Shown piece by piece: positions 1-11,780 of a stretch of 64,000 nucleotides of DNA. The notes beneath the pieces are model-generated. The model was not told the DNA's origin. It made no database searches and worked only from the letters and a program-made list of their open reading frames with translations. The first letter of the stretch is position 1. Every line of letters begins with the position of its first letter. The stretch is from Ornithodoros turicata. Lineage: Eukaryota > Arthropoda > Arachnida > Ixodida > Argasidae. The stretch is taken from assembly GCF_037126465.1 (NCBI RefSeq), contig NC_088210.1, positions 14,406,011 to 14,470,010 on the forward strand. Direction: 5' to 3'. The translations under genes were made by a program, and so were the position numbers.

Positions 1-231
1 TAAAACAGAACTTCACCACATAGCACGCTCATAGCCAACCATCATTCCGAATGATATCATTCTGTGTATCGATTTGTTGAAAATGGGAGGAGGCGCCTAT
101 CTGGGACACATTATCTTGTCCCAGATTAGCGCCTCCCCCCTGTTTTGAACAAATTAGAACACAATTATATTATTCGGAATCATGGTTGGCCAGGAGCGTG
201 CTATGCGGTGAAGTTCTGTTTTAACAGTGTA
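1..231. mobile_element. Hairpin MITE (CACTC family, GGCGCC-loop subtype), cut by window edge
   Basis: Two arms fold on each other: AACTTCACCACATAGCACGC near the left and its complement ending TTTTAACAGTGTA at 231. The inner arms carry GGAGGCGCCTATCTGGGACA, the variant also seen at 53532-53761. Confidence 0.85.
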
Positions 232-242
232 CATCAGGGCAG

Positions 243-1005
243 ACTCTAAAAACAGAACTTCACCACTTCACCACACTTCACAACATAGCACGCTCTTAGC
301 CAATCACCACCCCGAATGACATCGTTCGGTCCCCTGATTGGTTAAAACCGAGTGGCGTACGCCTCTTTGTGGCACTTTAGCAGTTACGCTCTAAAAACAG
401 AGCTTCACCGCATAGCACGCTCCTACACTCTTAAAAATGAACTTCACCGTATAGCACGCTGCTAGCCAATCATCATCTCGAATTATATCGTTATCTTCCC
501 TGATTTGTTGAAAACGGGAGGTGTACGCCTTTTTTGTGACAATTATCAACAGCATAAGTGTCACAAAAAAGGCGTACGCCTCCCGTTTTCAACAAATCAC
601 GGCAGATAACGATATCAATCGAGATGATGGTTGGCTTTGAGCGTACTATGCAATGAAGTTCATTTCTAAGAGTGTAGAATGACAACGTTCTCTCCCTTGA
701 TTTGATGAAAACGGGAGGCGTACACCATTTTTGTGGCAATTATGAACCGCATGATGCCACAAAAATGGTGTACGCCCCCCCCCCCCTCCCAATACCATTT
801 TCAGCAAATCAAGGGAAAGAACGATGTGGCTCGTGATGATGGTTGGCTAGGAGTGTGTTGTGTCGTGAAGTTCACTTTTAAGAGTGTATATTAATCGTCA
901 CAAGAAGGCGTACGCCCCACGCTTTCCACAAATGATTAGTGACAACGGCATCACTCTGTGCAATGGATGGCCTTCGCCGTGCAATGTGGTGAAGTTCAGT
1001 GTGGT
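243..1005. mobile_element. Cluster of decayed and nested CACTC hairpin MITEs
   Basis: After a left-half copy (243-380), an older element starts at 389 and ends at about 887 with AAGTTCACTTTTAAGAGTGT. It is interrupted by the intact copy at 426-674. A further right half fills 893-1005 (CACAAGAAGGCGTACGCC to GGTGAAGTTCAG). Confidence 0.8.
426..674. mobile_element. Intact CACTC hairpin MITE nested in an older copy
   Basis: The 249-bp unit CACTCTTAAAAATGAAC...TTCATTTCTAAGAGTG has TA on each side (424-425, 675-676). Arms of about 115 bp are nearly complementary along their whole length, with only a short loop around 545. Confidence 0.9.
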
Positions 1006-1787
1006 GTGGCCGTTTCATGCAATGAAGCAAACTTACTCGAGCGCTGAAATGAAAAGATAGTGAGTTATTGTTGTGAATGAACAGAGCTGAAAAAAAGAAA
1101 AAAGAAAAGAAAAGAAAAAAGAACAACTAAAATATAACAACAACAAAACAATAACAACAAAAATATAAAACACTGAAGCTTTCCTTTAATGGATACAAGC
1201 TTTCATGCAGTGAACTGCGTTTCGTCAGGTACAAAAACAACAGCATTGGCAGTTACAAATATACGTATATACACTCGGATGGCACACACGTGAACATACG
1301 AAAAGGGTGAGGGTGAAGGATATAAATTAACCGAGGGATGACAAATACCACGTGGCTGGAAAGGGGTGGTCACAAACCCGTGATAGTGGAATGAATGCAG
1401 AAACCGGACATCATTCAAAGAAGGAAAAAAAAACGAAAAAAGAAGAAACGTGAAACCGGTAAAAACTGGCGGCAAAGGTTTACAGCGAAATTACAATATC
1501 TCTTGGAATCTGTATTCACAGCGAGCATGAGCTGCCACACCTCCGCAAACGTCGTGTTTCCTCATCCGATAAAACGTAATCATCAGGTTTTCTGTCGAAG
1601 CCGTGGCTTCAATGACTGGCTGAGCAAAAATCGGAAGCTACTGAAAGTGACGTCACGGCAGCTAAAATTTTCGATTGTAAACAATAGGTTGCGAATTTAA
1701 TTCACTTACGTAGATTTATCCGTTACAACGCTCGCAAACGGCCCTAACGAAGGCGAACTTCGCTCAAACCGCGTACCTAATCAAGCC
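1006..1787. other. No gene or recognised repeat
   Basis: Mostly AT-rich sequence with purine runs near 1090-1110 and 1425-1455. The short open frames here show no domain or splice context. Confidence 0.5.
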
Positions 1788-2074
1788 TGTTCGTAAACAA
1801 ATGACGTCATAATGTTCGACAGCGCCACCAATTTGGTAGACTTGAACTACGCTCAAAGCTAGGGGGGAACAAGGTCGTGCCCGAAAGCCACGGTCTTGAG
1901 GGGATTACAATGGTCCCTGAAAGGGACGCGACCATCGGTCCTATATGCTTTTCTTTCAGTAGGAAGCAGCGAACAAGTGGCCATTCGTGGGAAACCCAAC
2001 CCTCCCCTTCCGATTTGTCTCGGTTTCAGTCTGTCTACCAACGTCATGATGACGTCTCTCGGGTAGAGGTCTAT
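1788..2074 (-). mobile_element. AATAGACC MITE, copy 1
   Basis: Reverse orientation of the unit at 55465-55769. It shares the ATGACGTCAT near one end, CACCAATTTGGTAGA, CACGGTCTTGAGGGGATT and the terminus GGGTAGAGGTCTATT. It carries no intact gene. Confidence 0.8.
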
Positions 2075-2447
2075 TACAAAGAACGGCCTTACCTTCGATG
2101 ACAACGGGTTTCATTCTGCACGTTCTGTACGTTCGGGAGAGCGCTTATCGGGCTCGCAACACTGTCTTCTTCTTCTACAAATGAGATAATGGCCGAACAC
2201 TGTCGTCGTCGTCTTCTTCTTCTACCACTCTCTTCTTTCTGTAGGTACCTTCTTCGTCTTCTTTCGCTTTGTACAGCACACGACCTACTAGCGACCATGT
2301 CATAATCTGCAAACCCAATGAGGAGCCCGAGTAGAGTAGAGTAGAGTGCACCCGTCCGCACATTCCGCTAGGGGCGCTACCCTTCGGCCCGTGAGATCTG
2401 CATCATGATTGGACGATGGAAATTTGAATCTTGAACGCGCAGAAGCG

Positions 2448-2672
2448 GACGCCCGACGCGGACGCACATTTCCCCAGGGCGTCAGTCGTGACGTTGCCCA
2501 CATACGTGAGGCCGACAACGGCAAGCCCTTTCACCATCACCACCACCACCACCCGAATACCGTAGCAGACGCTTTCAGACGTATGTCGGCACAGTTCCCT
2601 TAGAAGTCGGCCCAGGGCGTCAGTCGTGACGTTGCCCACCGCTGTACCACCACCACCTCAGCAGACGACAGC
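2448..2672 (+). repeat. Two partial tRNA-derived SINE 3' ends in tandem
   Basis: 2448-2551 and 2567-2672 both contain the SINE body GGGCGTCAGTCGTGACGTTG and end in CAC/ACC repeats. The second also has the upstream segment TCGGCACAGTTCCCTTAGAA but lacks the GAGGCCGACAACGG block. Confidence 0.8.
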
Positions 2673-2689
2673 AACAGTTCCTATGAGAA

Positions 2690-2900
2690 CGCGTAGAATG
2701 ATGATGATAATCAACCTTAGAAGGAAGCAGTTCCCGTGGGACATCCACCGCTTGTACAAAAATACTAAGGTAAGCTAAAGTACAGAGTACTGTAGAAATT
2801 GAGGAAGCAATAACCGGGCTGATGAGTAGCGCCACCGCTAGCCTCCAAATGCGGCGCTGGGAAGGGGTGCCTATGACATGGTCGCTATAATCTAGTAGGT
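2690..2900. repeat. Dispersed repeat shared with 29100-29280
   Basis: Shares AGAAGCAGT, TAGCGCCACCGCTA and GCATGGTCGCTATAA-type segments with 29200-29275. Class unknown; no coding frame. Confidence 0.5.
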
Positions 2901-3007
2901 CGTAGTACAGCAGCCGTCGAAGAATCTCCTTCGTCTTCCTTTCAGAATATTCCTCCCTGCAATGAATAAATTCATGTTACAAATATCTGCGTATAGTCAG
3001 GAAAAAC

Positions 3008-3148
3008 CTTGAGTGGTGGTGGTGGTGGTGGTGGGTGGTGATAGGGCTTGCCGTTGTCGGCCTCACGTATGTGGGCAACGTCACGACTGACGCCCTGGGG
3101 GAATGTGCGTCCTGGGCCGACTTCTAAGGGAACTGTGCCGACATATGT
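3008..3148 (-). repeat. tRNA-derived SINE fragment, minus orientation
   Basis: It starts with a GGT-repeat tail (3011-3036), then GGCTTGCCGTTGTCGGCCTC and GACGCCCTGGGGGAATGTGC, and ends with the CCGACATATGTCTG block. The tRNA-like head is missing. Confidence 0.85.
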
Positions 3149-3211
3149 CTGTACGCCTATGTATGTCTGTATGAGTATAGTATAGGTTTGAGTATAGGTT
3201 TCGTACCAATT

Positions 3212-3468
3212 ATAGTCGTGTTGAAGGGTCAGCTCTCAAAATATTACTGCGCCACGTAGAGGATGGCTGGACACGCTTCGTCCTTGCGCCAGATAATGTA
3301 GTCCATCATACCCGTGACATTACGCTGCGGCAGAAAGTGCGCTTCTTACTGATGGCGCATAGTGGCGCTGTAGTATTTCTCCTGCCGCCCTATTGCTCCT
3401 CCTTAACTCTAACGGCGTATGTAGTTCACGGACTAGATTTATTTTCCTTCTTAAGTTGAACACGACTA
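3212..3468. mobile_element. TAGTCGTGTT inverted-repeat element
   Basis: The 257-bp unit has TAGTCGTGTT at one end and AACACGACTA at the other. A related copy begins at 28893, where the adjoining AAGAAGGAAAATAAATCTAG of the right arm is also found. Class unknown, non-coding. Confidence 0.6.
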
Positions 3469-4064
3469 ATAGTATTATCGGCAAGGTGTACTTATCCATG
3501 CGCACTGTGAGAACGATGAAGAGCGTTGGTGGCGATGGAACTGATGGCCGCAGTCGGCCATGCTTCCACCGCTGTCCTCCATGCAAATCAGAAGCGATAA
3601 TTGTATCAATCGGCACAGTGGTTGGCGCAGAGCGCGTTTGCTGTGAAACCGGATGTCGTTTTGGCACCAAACCGGAAGCGAAAAGTGAAAACGTCATGTA
3701 TAATTTACACCGAATAAGCGACATGAACGCGAATTATACTCTCTCATTGGCACCTGGTGTACCTTGATTCGTCCTCGTCCCAGTGACCTAGATCCACACA
3801 GGGTAGCATCCATCAAGCACTTGTCCCGTCCAAGTAGGCACACATTCAACAGGAACCGAGACGGACTTATCGCCTCAGTTGGCCATCCAAAGCAACACAG
3901 CTGTAGGCAGTACAAACGCATCCCTGCACAAATGCCCAGACTGGCCTTCGGTCTTCTGCTCTTTTCCTTCTCTGAAGTGCCCGTTTTCATCCGCGTTGAC
4001 CGATGTCAAACAATGTGTTTGTTCATAAGCACCTCGGATTCAAGAAGTAAGGCGGCGCAACGCC

Positions 4065-4070
4065 TATAAA
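4065..4070 (+). promoter_or_regulatory. TATA box of paralogue A
   Basis: TATAAA stands 58 bp before the ATG, placing transcription start near 4095-4100 and giving a 5' UTR of roughly 30 bases. Paralogue B has TATAAA in the equivalent position, which supports both start codons. Confidence 0.7.
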
Positions 4071-4127
4071 GCAGCGGAGCTCGAGCAAGTGTGAACTAAA
4101 GATCTTGACACGCTGAAGTCAGCAGCT

Positions 4128-7100
4128 ATGGCCCAGCTGTATTCTATCCTCGTATTAGCCATCGCCACCGGGGTGAACGTTGCCCAAGATTGTGGGAAGA
4201 CATCACCAGGTGAGCGCACTATGATTTACGTTGCATCTGCGCGGAAGAATACATAATGAAAACTGTTTAGAAGACTCGTCGTACCAGGCATGCACAGCGA
4301 CGTTTCCAACGCAGTGAAAGAAATGTCCTGCAAAATAACGCCTACACCGGTATTATTACCTGAAGCACACCGCAGAAAGGGCTAATGATGATGATGATTT
4401 GGTGTTTAATAGCGCTAAAAATGCTTTCAGTGTAAACAAATTGTTCCATGTGGCGCAATGTAAATAAAGTACGGTACCTCTAGAGAAGGGTTTTGCGCAT
4501 TGCTGTCCTTGGGTGACGTAGACGAAAGGACCTAGATGTCTCTGGAGGCATACGCCAGGAGGCATTTCACATCTGCACGATGTAGATTTTACACCCACTT
4601 CGCCCTATTGAAATCGTGTGGCATACCATGTGCACCGTGCGTATAGTTGGAAGAAAACTCGCATTTCGAAAGTAAATAAATAAGTAACCATGGAAAACAG
4701 CCCGCCTTCCCACGGCTAGTGCACATAAATTGAAAGGCAATGTAAATTAGCGTACATTTACTTAAATGACACAAGAATGTCAACCTATCGTCTGTGGTTC
4801 AACACTCCTCAAGCAGAAGTGTTCCTCGACAATATACGAGACTAATTATGCCGGAGAACGCGGAGCACCCACTCGTGCCCCGTAGACGCTTTACTGCTGT
4901 CCGTCGGTCCGTGCAGAGCTTCCCGGACCGTCGACTGGCAGACGCAGAGAAGGTGGCTTGGACAGGGCTTGAAGACGGGATGGTTGGTCAACGTTCATCT
5001 TGAATACAAGCCGCCGAATAACACAAAGACAGAAGAACAGAAATATGTTACAAAGCCCGTGCACCGCCGCCGCCCCTACGCAAACACCTGCAGGCGACGC
5101 ATCTATCTGTCCGTGCCTTCTCCCCTGCGCACCCTCTCCACAACACTTGCTGTCATTGACATGGACGGACCTACACGGCTGTCGACGATGGTTAGCCCTA
5201 TGAAGCTACTACTCTAAAACTGCGCGATGATACGCGAAACAAATTACTCATCCTTGACTATAGGTGCTAAGAGGACTTCCAACAGCAATGAACCTTTTTT
5301 CACAACAGCCTATGCGCATGCGCATGACCTTGAGGCGCCGGAGAGGGTTATCTCCGTCTTCACTAGATGGCGCCGTCTGGGGACGACAGAAGTGGGGACC
5401 AGTGGAGAGACCGCACGACCGGCGCGAGCTCGTCGGTCCCACCGCGGGCCGGTTTTGGTCCTTTGTGCTACCCACGTGGACTTGCTTTGGCGCGCGCCGA
5501 GCGTGGTTCGCTGGACGGCCGCTAGGATACGACGCGAAACATTTCCAGACAGGATGTAGACGTGTTTCATCTGTAACTTTTCTCTGACGCTTGCAGACGA
5601 TGCTACGATGAAGAAGGCCGGCGAGATCGCCGCAGAGCTCATGAAGCAATGTGTGCATCTACTGGACAAGTACCCTGTACCCCTCAGCACAATCGCCGAT
5701 GTGAGTGGTGTTTTTTCTCGGGCGCGCTACGCAGCTGTGTACCTTAGTACAGGTTAACTCCCATTGATACAGTATGAGGGCTTTCAACTAGCAAGCGCTA
5801 GATATTAAAATCAGTGTGTTAGTACGATCGATTGAGCGGTAGAGGAACAGAAAAATGTACGCACCTTTGCAATACAAATACAAATATTTTTTTTTATATA
5901 AAACTCGTAAATTTTTATGACGAGTGAAGACAGGAAAGTAAACGATGCGCACTCTAAGAACGGAGCTTCATCTCATAACACACTACCAGCTAACTGTTGA
6001 ACAAGAGAGAAACTGATGTTCTGAGGCTGGAACAACATAGAAGGGACGATACAAACAAAGCCTCAAATGCCTAAGAAATCAACGATGAATCAAATCTTTC
6101 ATCATCACAGCTAACTGTTATTCCGAATGATATCGCTGTCTCTCTTCTCATGTGTTGACAGCTGAAAGGCACACGCTTTTTTTCTGACACTTTGCCTTTA
6201 TGTTAAAGGGATCATAAAGAGGTCCTCAAAACATCTGTAAGCATCTCTAACACATTCCTGCGCGTTAATACATTCACGATGTGGAGCATTAACCGAACAT
6301 TGATTAGAATAACGGAGATATATATTATATTTGGGATGATGGTTGGCGAGGAGCGTGCTATGAGGTGGCGTTCATTTTTAAGAGTGTATAGCCTGTGATT
6401 TGTGCATAACGTCCTTTACCAGAGTTTGACGCATCAATACGTTTCACTCGTTACAGGCGATGAAGGTTCTCTGCACTGACTATGCAATGTGCCACGACAA
6501 GCACGAGAACTTAGCAGGGGTAACAAACTTTGCACACACTATATATGTATACAAGTTGTCCCTGATAGTAGAAAAAGTGACGGTTCTTGAAATTAGGAGA
6601 GGGTCCCAATTATCTCGCAGTAAAGTTGTTGCTAAGCGCCAGTAGCTGCCTCCGTACGAGACAAAGTTCATTACGTATTTTATTTGCAAATGAATTTTAA
6701 ATTAGCGACTACGATTTGTAGGATCCGACCAAGTACAGGACCTCTCTAGTGGAGTGCGTCCGTCCTTACATGATAAAATATTACGTGAGTATCATAAAAC
6801 AAAGTTGTCATACTGTCCCATTGTGATTATATCTGTGTGCGTCAAATCGACGTTCTCGTTTTCCAGAAATCTCGCCCCGAGTTCAAACACGACCCGGAAC
6901 AGGTGGCCACGGAAGTCGGCGTGAGTACACAGAGGCGTCGTTATCGCGCATTGCGCAAGACACTGTTTCGGATCTGAGCACGCGCAGTGGCGACACCTTG
7001 TTTAGTTGGAGCCCCTAAGCCTTCTAGGCGCTAGAACTCTCTCTTGCTCATAGTTGAATGTGGCACGATCGATTCTCTACGGTCATCAGATGAAGCTGCC

Positions 7101-8708
7101 CATAAGTCAGCAACGCCCCTGGATAAGAAGTCATCTGCATGGCCCAAGAAACATTCGACCTCTACCCGAGAAACGTCATCATGACGTTGGTAGACAGACT
7201 GAAACCGAAACAATCCTCAAGACCGTGGCTTTCGTGCGCGACCTTGTTCGCCCCTAGCTTCGAGCGTAGTTAAAGCCTACCAAATTGGTGGCGCTGTCGA
7301 ACACTATGACGTCATTTGTTTACAAACAGGGAGAGGTCTATTGGCGCGGGCGGAGAGGCACCTCGCATTGTACAGTACATCGCTTACAGGAACGGGCAGG
7401 CCTTATTGCAGCGGTTTATACAGAAACGCAAGCACTTGGGTGTTGCAAAAAATTGGGGGGGGGGTCATTACTGTAGTTACGTCGTAACAGTTCAATGTAT
7501 CATTACCGACATGTGTCTAAAGCTGAAATAACAAAGTCACCCCAACCCCCACCTGTAAGATGTGTGCACAAAAAAAAAAAAAAAAAAGAGAGAAAGAGTT
7601 AGGGGGTATCGCCAGATATTTGGTGGGTGAATATAGGGGGGCCTGGACGAATCACTGTTTTATTGCACATATTGCTATCGTTGACGGGAGCACCTGATTC
7701 CTGCTTTCTCCTTTTCTTCAACACGGCGCGTAACGGAGGGACGGACGCTGGAAGCTGGTGCTGCGACCCCAAGAAAGTATTCTACGTCAAAAAAAGAAAA
7801 AAAAAAGGAAAAAGATTGCCATTTGTAGGAGATCATACGCTTCGAGGAAAGAGGTGATCAGGAAGAAAAAGTAGAGACTATAGAAACACAAAGCAAAGTG
7901 GCAGAGCGAGCACTCGTGCAAGTGACGTTGCAGTAGTTTCCATAGAAATCGACTTACACCATCCCCCTGTAGGTGAAGGTGTAGAAAAATCCCTGGAGAC
8001 GTATAATACGCTTGACTCCGTCTTGATCTAAGCTAGCTACGTAATTGGAAAACACAGAAGCGGCCATCCAACCTGCGTCTAGAACAAGCTCTATTCTTAC
8101 CACTGTGTAACTCGGTATGTGTCATTGCGCATGTCCAGAACCCATTCAAAGTTTTGGGTTTTTGCGGGCGCACGTTAGTCTTCGAGAATAGCATGGGTAC
8201 CCAAACCCAAACTCTCCCTAAAGTGAAGTCCCCCTCGTGCGGCGCGAGATGTTGTGAGCGCTCTAGACTGACGGAAACAAGTAAAAGAAACACAGGTCGT
8301 TTAGTGTAACATAAATTCAAGAACGGTTAATGAATTAATGAATTTCGTACAAAAAAATGAATGCTGCGGCTGCCGCTTGATGATGCTGCAAGCGCAAGCT
8401 ACTTGCATTTTGGGTTGAAACCCTATTCTAAAACTCTCTCGCGTGGCCTTACTTTATTACCACCGTACGCCCCGTTCATTGAATGCGCTCAAATAGCGGC
8501 CCCTATATTCTGAAACTCCAGAAGGAATCGTCACCGTGCTCCAGAGTGCTTGGGTGCCCATATTGTAAAACTCCCTCCCTCCCACCGTTTGCTCTCACGT
8601 TTCCCTTTCTTACAGGATTGCGTCATCAACCATATACCCTTGTCGAAGGAGATGGGCATGGCAACCGGCTATTGGCTTCTCAAGATTATGGGAGCGCACG
8701 AAAGCTAG
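4128..8708 (+). CDS. Paralogue A: secreted six-cysteine protein, 6 coding exons, function unknown
   Basis: Seen: coding exons 4128-4209, 5597-5700, 6457-6519, 6722-6784, 6867-6920 and 8616-8708 join in one frame to a 152-residue protein; every intron has GT...AG ends. The first intron splits a codon after its first base; the other four fall between codons. Residues 1-19 look like a signal peptide, with a hydrophobic core LVLAIATGV. Cysteines lie at 22, 46, 68, 74, 95 and 124, which could form three disulfides; the mature part appears mostly helical and ends KIMGAHES. The ATG at 4128 is about 60 bp below a TATA box. The same gene structure recurs at 14941-18288, so this is one half of a tandem duplication. 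I do not recognise the family. The spacing of the middle cysteines (LCTDYAMC) faintly recalls microplusin-type tick peptides, but this protein is longer and I would not assign it. Introns 2 and 5 carry MITE fragments. Confidence 0.86.
5943..6388. mobile_element. CACTC-family MITE halves in intron 2 of paralogue A
   Basis: The left part (GCACTCTAAGAACGGAGCTT) and the right end (GAGCGTGCTATGAGGTGGCG...TTTAAGAGTGTA) flank AT-rich sequence. The element explains much of why this intron is about ten times longer than in paralogue B. Confidence 0.65.
7156..7342 (+). mobile_element. AATAGACC MITE, copy 2 (internally deleted), in intron 5 of paralogue A
   Basis: Left end GACCTCTACCCGAGAAACGT and right end ACAAACAGGGAGAGGTCTATT match the full copy at 55465-55769. 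The middle block with the GGAAGGGGAGGG and TCCTATTGGAAG segments is missing. Confidence 0.8.
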
Positions 8709-8805
8709 ATACCGGACGGTGACACGCCTCTTTGACGGACACCACACAGCGCTGTTGGAAGTATGCAATTCAGAGCCAAGGAAAGTTTTTGTACACACTA
8801 CAAGG

Positions 8806-8811
8806 ATTAAA
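8806..8811 (+). terminator. Poly(A) signal ATTAAA of paralogue A
   Basis: ATTAAA lies about 100 bases after the TAG stop of paralogue A. It is the only near-canonical signal I see in the next few hundred bases, so the 3' UTR is probably short. Confidence 0.5.
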
Positions 8812-8994
8812 CATTAGACATGAGCAGCCCAAAAAACCGTTGTCCGATCTCGTTGATGTGTTTGACTATAGTTTATAAGCTTTGAGCTAATGCTCGTTCT
8901 TTCATTAATTTGTTATGGACTATCCTTAAGTTTGCTGACCAAGAGCTGATCAAGAAACAACGGTAACGCTGCGCCATCTCTTAGGCGAAAGCAG

Positions 8995-9085
8995 AGGCTT
9001 GGGAAGTACCTCTCCATCTGTCCACGCCTGTACGCCGTTCTAAGACACAGTTGCTTCGCGGTGCTAAGAAGGAATTTAAAAAGAA
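8995..9085 (+). repeat. tRNA-SINE tail fragment
   Basis: Contains CTCCATCTGTCCACGCCTGT, ACGCCGTTCTAAGACACAGT and TTGCTTCGCGGTGCTAA, the 3' segment of the second SINE type, complete at 27002-27255. Confidence 0.7.
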
Positions 9086-9099
9086 AAACTTCACAGAAA

Positions 9100-9330
9100 C
9101 AATGAGGTCCTAATGACATCGTTCTCTCCCCTGGTTTGTTGAGAACGGGAAGTGTATACCCTTTTTTGTGACACTTGTCCGGTTCTATCGTTCGTCAGAA
9201 AGGGGCGTAGGCCCGGTGCCTTCCCTAAATCCGAAGTGATAATGGTATCATTCTGTGGCACGGTTTTTGCTTTCAGCGTGTTTTATCTGGTGAAGCTCTG
9301 GTGTACACCGGGAAAACAGAACTTCATCAG
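9100..9330. mobile_element. Decayed CACTC-family MITE
   Basis: Retains TGACATCGTTCTCTCCCCTG, TTGTTGAGAACGGGAAGTGT, a GGCGTAGGCC arm and the right-end GTGAAGCTCTG; the terminal CACTC is lost. Confidence 0.6.
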
Positions 9331-9404
9331 TGAATGATTCCGGCTCTCAAAATGCCGTTTGCTGAAGATGACAGCCACGTTTGTACCAATATGTAGTCGA
9401 ATGT

Positions 9405-10500
9405 GCGATCGATAAAAAGGTCGTCAGGGCGGTATCGCTTGCGGTGCTGTTCCCGGGAAGATTTTTTTCTTAAAATCGAATAGTTTTTAGGGCGAGAGCA
9501 ATACTATTTTTGAACTGTGATGTGGACAAGCTTTCGCTTGACCCATCCTAATACTTAGCAATACGAAGTTACATAGCTTACGGCCTTCCATTTTAATGCC
9601 AGTACACTAGACAGGTTCCTTACTTGATACGTACGACATACGCAAAATTATAATAGACGATTTTACAAAGATGCGCTGACGCTGTTGCTGCGCACACCGG
9701 GAATGTTGTTGTTCTTCTTCTACCTCCGCCTCTGGCCGCCTCGTAATGCTCGAAGGCGCTATAAGTTCCCATGAGCCCTTGCGTGCTACAGGTGGCGCTT
9801 GATATTTGAAGTGTGATGTAGGCAAGCTTACGCTTGTCCCAGGTCCCTCAAGGTCGCCATTTTCCCATGTATTTGTTCCTATCCCGATGCGTGCAATGCC
9901 GGAGGCCGCCCTGAGATACCCCATTGTTACCAGACGTTGGCTTGCGTTAGATTGTAGCGCGCTAAAGATACATTTGAAGCACAATCCAAGCCAGGCCAAG
10001 TCACCGAAGGAGAAATCGACGACTGCGCCTGCGGCGCCTGGTACGACAGGTACGCCATGTGATGCACGCAGCCGTGCACTAGATCCTTCCGATCGCTCAA
10101 CACGTTTAAAAACGGGACCAAAAAGTGAAACACGACACAGAAAGTTGTTGTACACGTTTTATTTGGACATATAAAGACTAGATTCATTCGCAGAAACAAC
10201 AAAAACATTTTGCCGCTAAACTTAGCGCGCTGAAGTGATCCGGAACGGCAACAGTGGGGTATCTAGTGGCGGCCTTCTTCGTTGCACGCTTTTCCGAGGT
10301 GAATTTGGGCTTGGGGGACCTGGCTTGTCCCATCCTACAGTTGGCAATACGAGGTCCATTGCGCGGCCTATAAAACGGTCCTCGGGGCAGTATACCCTTT
10401 GCGGAGCTGTTACCCGGGACGATTTTTTCCCTAAAAACGATACAAATGGGGGAGAAGCAATAACGGTACGAAACGGCGCGATTGTCAGCCAAACCGCGTT
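9405..10500. repeat. Unclassified repeat family R1, two overlapping units
   Basis: The segment near 9430-9570 (GCTGTTCCCGGGAAG, TGATGTGGACAAGCTTTCGC, CCCATCCTAATACTTAGCAA) recurs in altered form at 10300-10470 and 43060-43170. The block at 9690-9810 (GGGAATGTTGTT, AAGTTCCCATGAGCCCTTGC, ACAGGTGGCGCTTG) recurs at 42950-43040. A 182-codon minus frame across 9607-10155 follows the repeat but shows no domain. Confidence 0.6.
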
Positions 10501-11045
10501 ATCACGGCTGCGGCGTTGTTCCAAGGTATAATTGCACATCACCTGTACTTGACAAAATAGCGCCAACGCCGGCATGCTGGTGAACGACATCCAGGTTGAA
10601 AATGCCCGAGTGACGGAAGTTCGTTTTCGTCCTTGTTCTTGCAGCCCACGCCTACATGTCAACTTACCCTTGACCACATTCATGCCTTCCATAGCCATAG
10701 AACGAAAGTGTACACTGATCGGTCAGTGCAGCAAGGTTCATTGACAGCGGCGTACTATGTCCCTGGCGAAGACTTGGAGCATGCGTCTCTACTACCCTAT
10801 GAAACATCCTCTGTAGAAGCTGAGCTGTTCATTATTCTTGCCGCCTTGAGGCATATATGACTGCTTCTCCGCCTATGGAGTCTGGACGGTACTTACTGAC
10901 AGCAAAGCAGCCCTAACTATCCTGGGATCTTACTCTGTCAAGATCGTCTGCGGTGTACATTCCATGACCGTCGTAATGTGCAACGACCTCCTGTCCTCGG
11001 GCCACACTGTGCGGTTGCAATGGGTCCCGAGCACACTGGTTATAC

Positions 11046-11650
11046 ACTGGTGATATAAATCCGCCATTTTTGTAACTATCCCTCAAGCGGGTGCTTTTCG
11101 CAAAACCGCCATCTTATCCTGGTCACACGTCATAGAAAACGTCATTTTAAGGCCACGTTACTTTGTTTACATGTCGTTTTAGCTCTCGCCCGCATATTCC
11201 CGTCGGCATAAAACCAAGAGATGAACGTATTTTGCCAGCGCAAACTACACGGTGCTTCTTCCACGACATGTTGATGTTGATGTTGATGAAGAAAAATACT
11301 AGGGAGATCTTCCACGACATGGTAGCCAATTTTATCCTTAGTTTAAGTAGTCGCATCGGCTCAGTGTGCCTTAACGCGGGGTCGTCATCACATCTTTGGA
11401 AGTGGTCAACTGTACGAGGCATCATGTACAAAACTGCGCGCTGTACTGCGAGATTAGCGGATAAAAATAATTACCGTGGTCGAAAGACGTCCAAAACGCC
11501 GAACGCGTTGTTAACAACGGTTTGACAGCCGATCACGTGCACGGCCATATTTAAGGTCACGTGTGCGTTGACGTTTGCTGTGACGTGTGACCAGGACCTG
11601 TCTAGAATGCATTGCGTTGGCCCAGCACGCTTTCGTCCATGGAGCACTGC
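11046..11650. mobile_element. About 0.6-kb insertion splitting the RNase H domain, unclassified
   Basis: RNase H coding stops after the QWVPS segment near 11035 and resumes near 11655. The insert begins near TATACACTGGTGATATAAA. It holds a 120-codon frame (11163-11525) with no recognised domain. GAGCACACTGGT before and GAGCACTGCATTGGT after may be remnants of a target duplication. Confidence 0.45.
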
Positions 11651-11780
11651 ATTGGTGGGCACCCCTGAGTCATGTCGGCCTCCACGGTGATGCTTCAGCA
11701 GAACGTGCCCACGCGTTAGAGTCGATTGGTGGTATACACATCTTGACAACCGCCTGCCATCTGCATGCAGCTACGCCGCT

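Noticed and set aside
426..1005. Regularly repeated 20-30 bp blocks that could suggest a CRISPR-like array
   Set aside because: The blocks are arms of inverted-repeat MITEs; there are no equal-length spacers, and the DNA is eukaryotic.
5248..5690. Overlapping long frames on both strands (110-136 codons)
   Set aside because: They lie in intron 1 and over exon 2 of paralogue A; the GC-rich intron end keeps several frames open, and only exon 2 (5597-5700) fits the gene.
9607..10155. 182-codon minus frame
   Set aside because: It coincides with repeat R1, and part recurs frameshifted at 42880-43025; no domain or splice sites.
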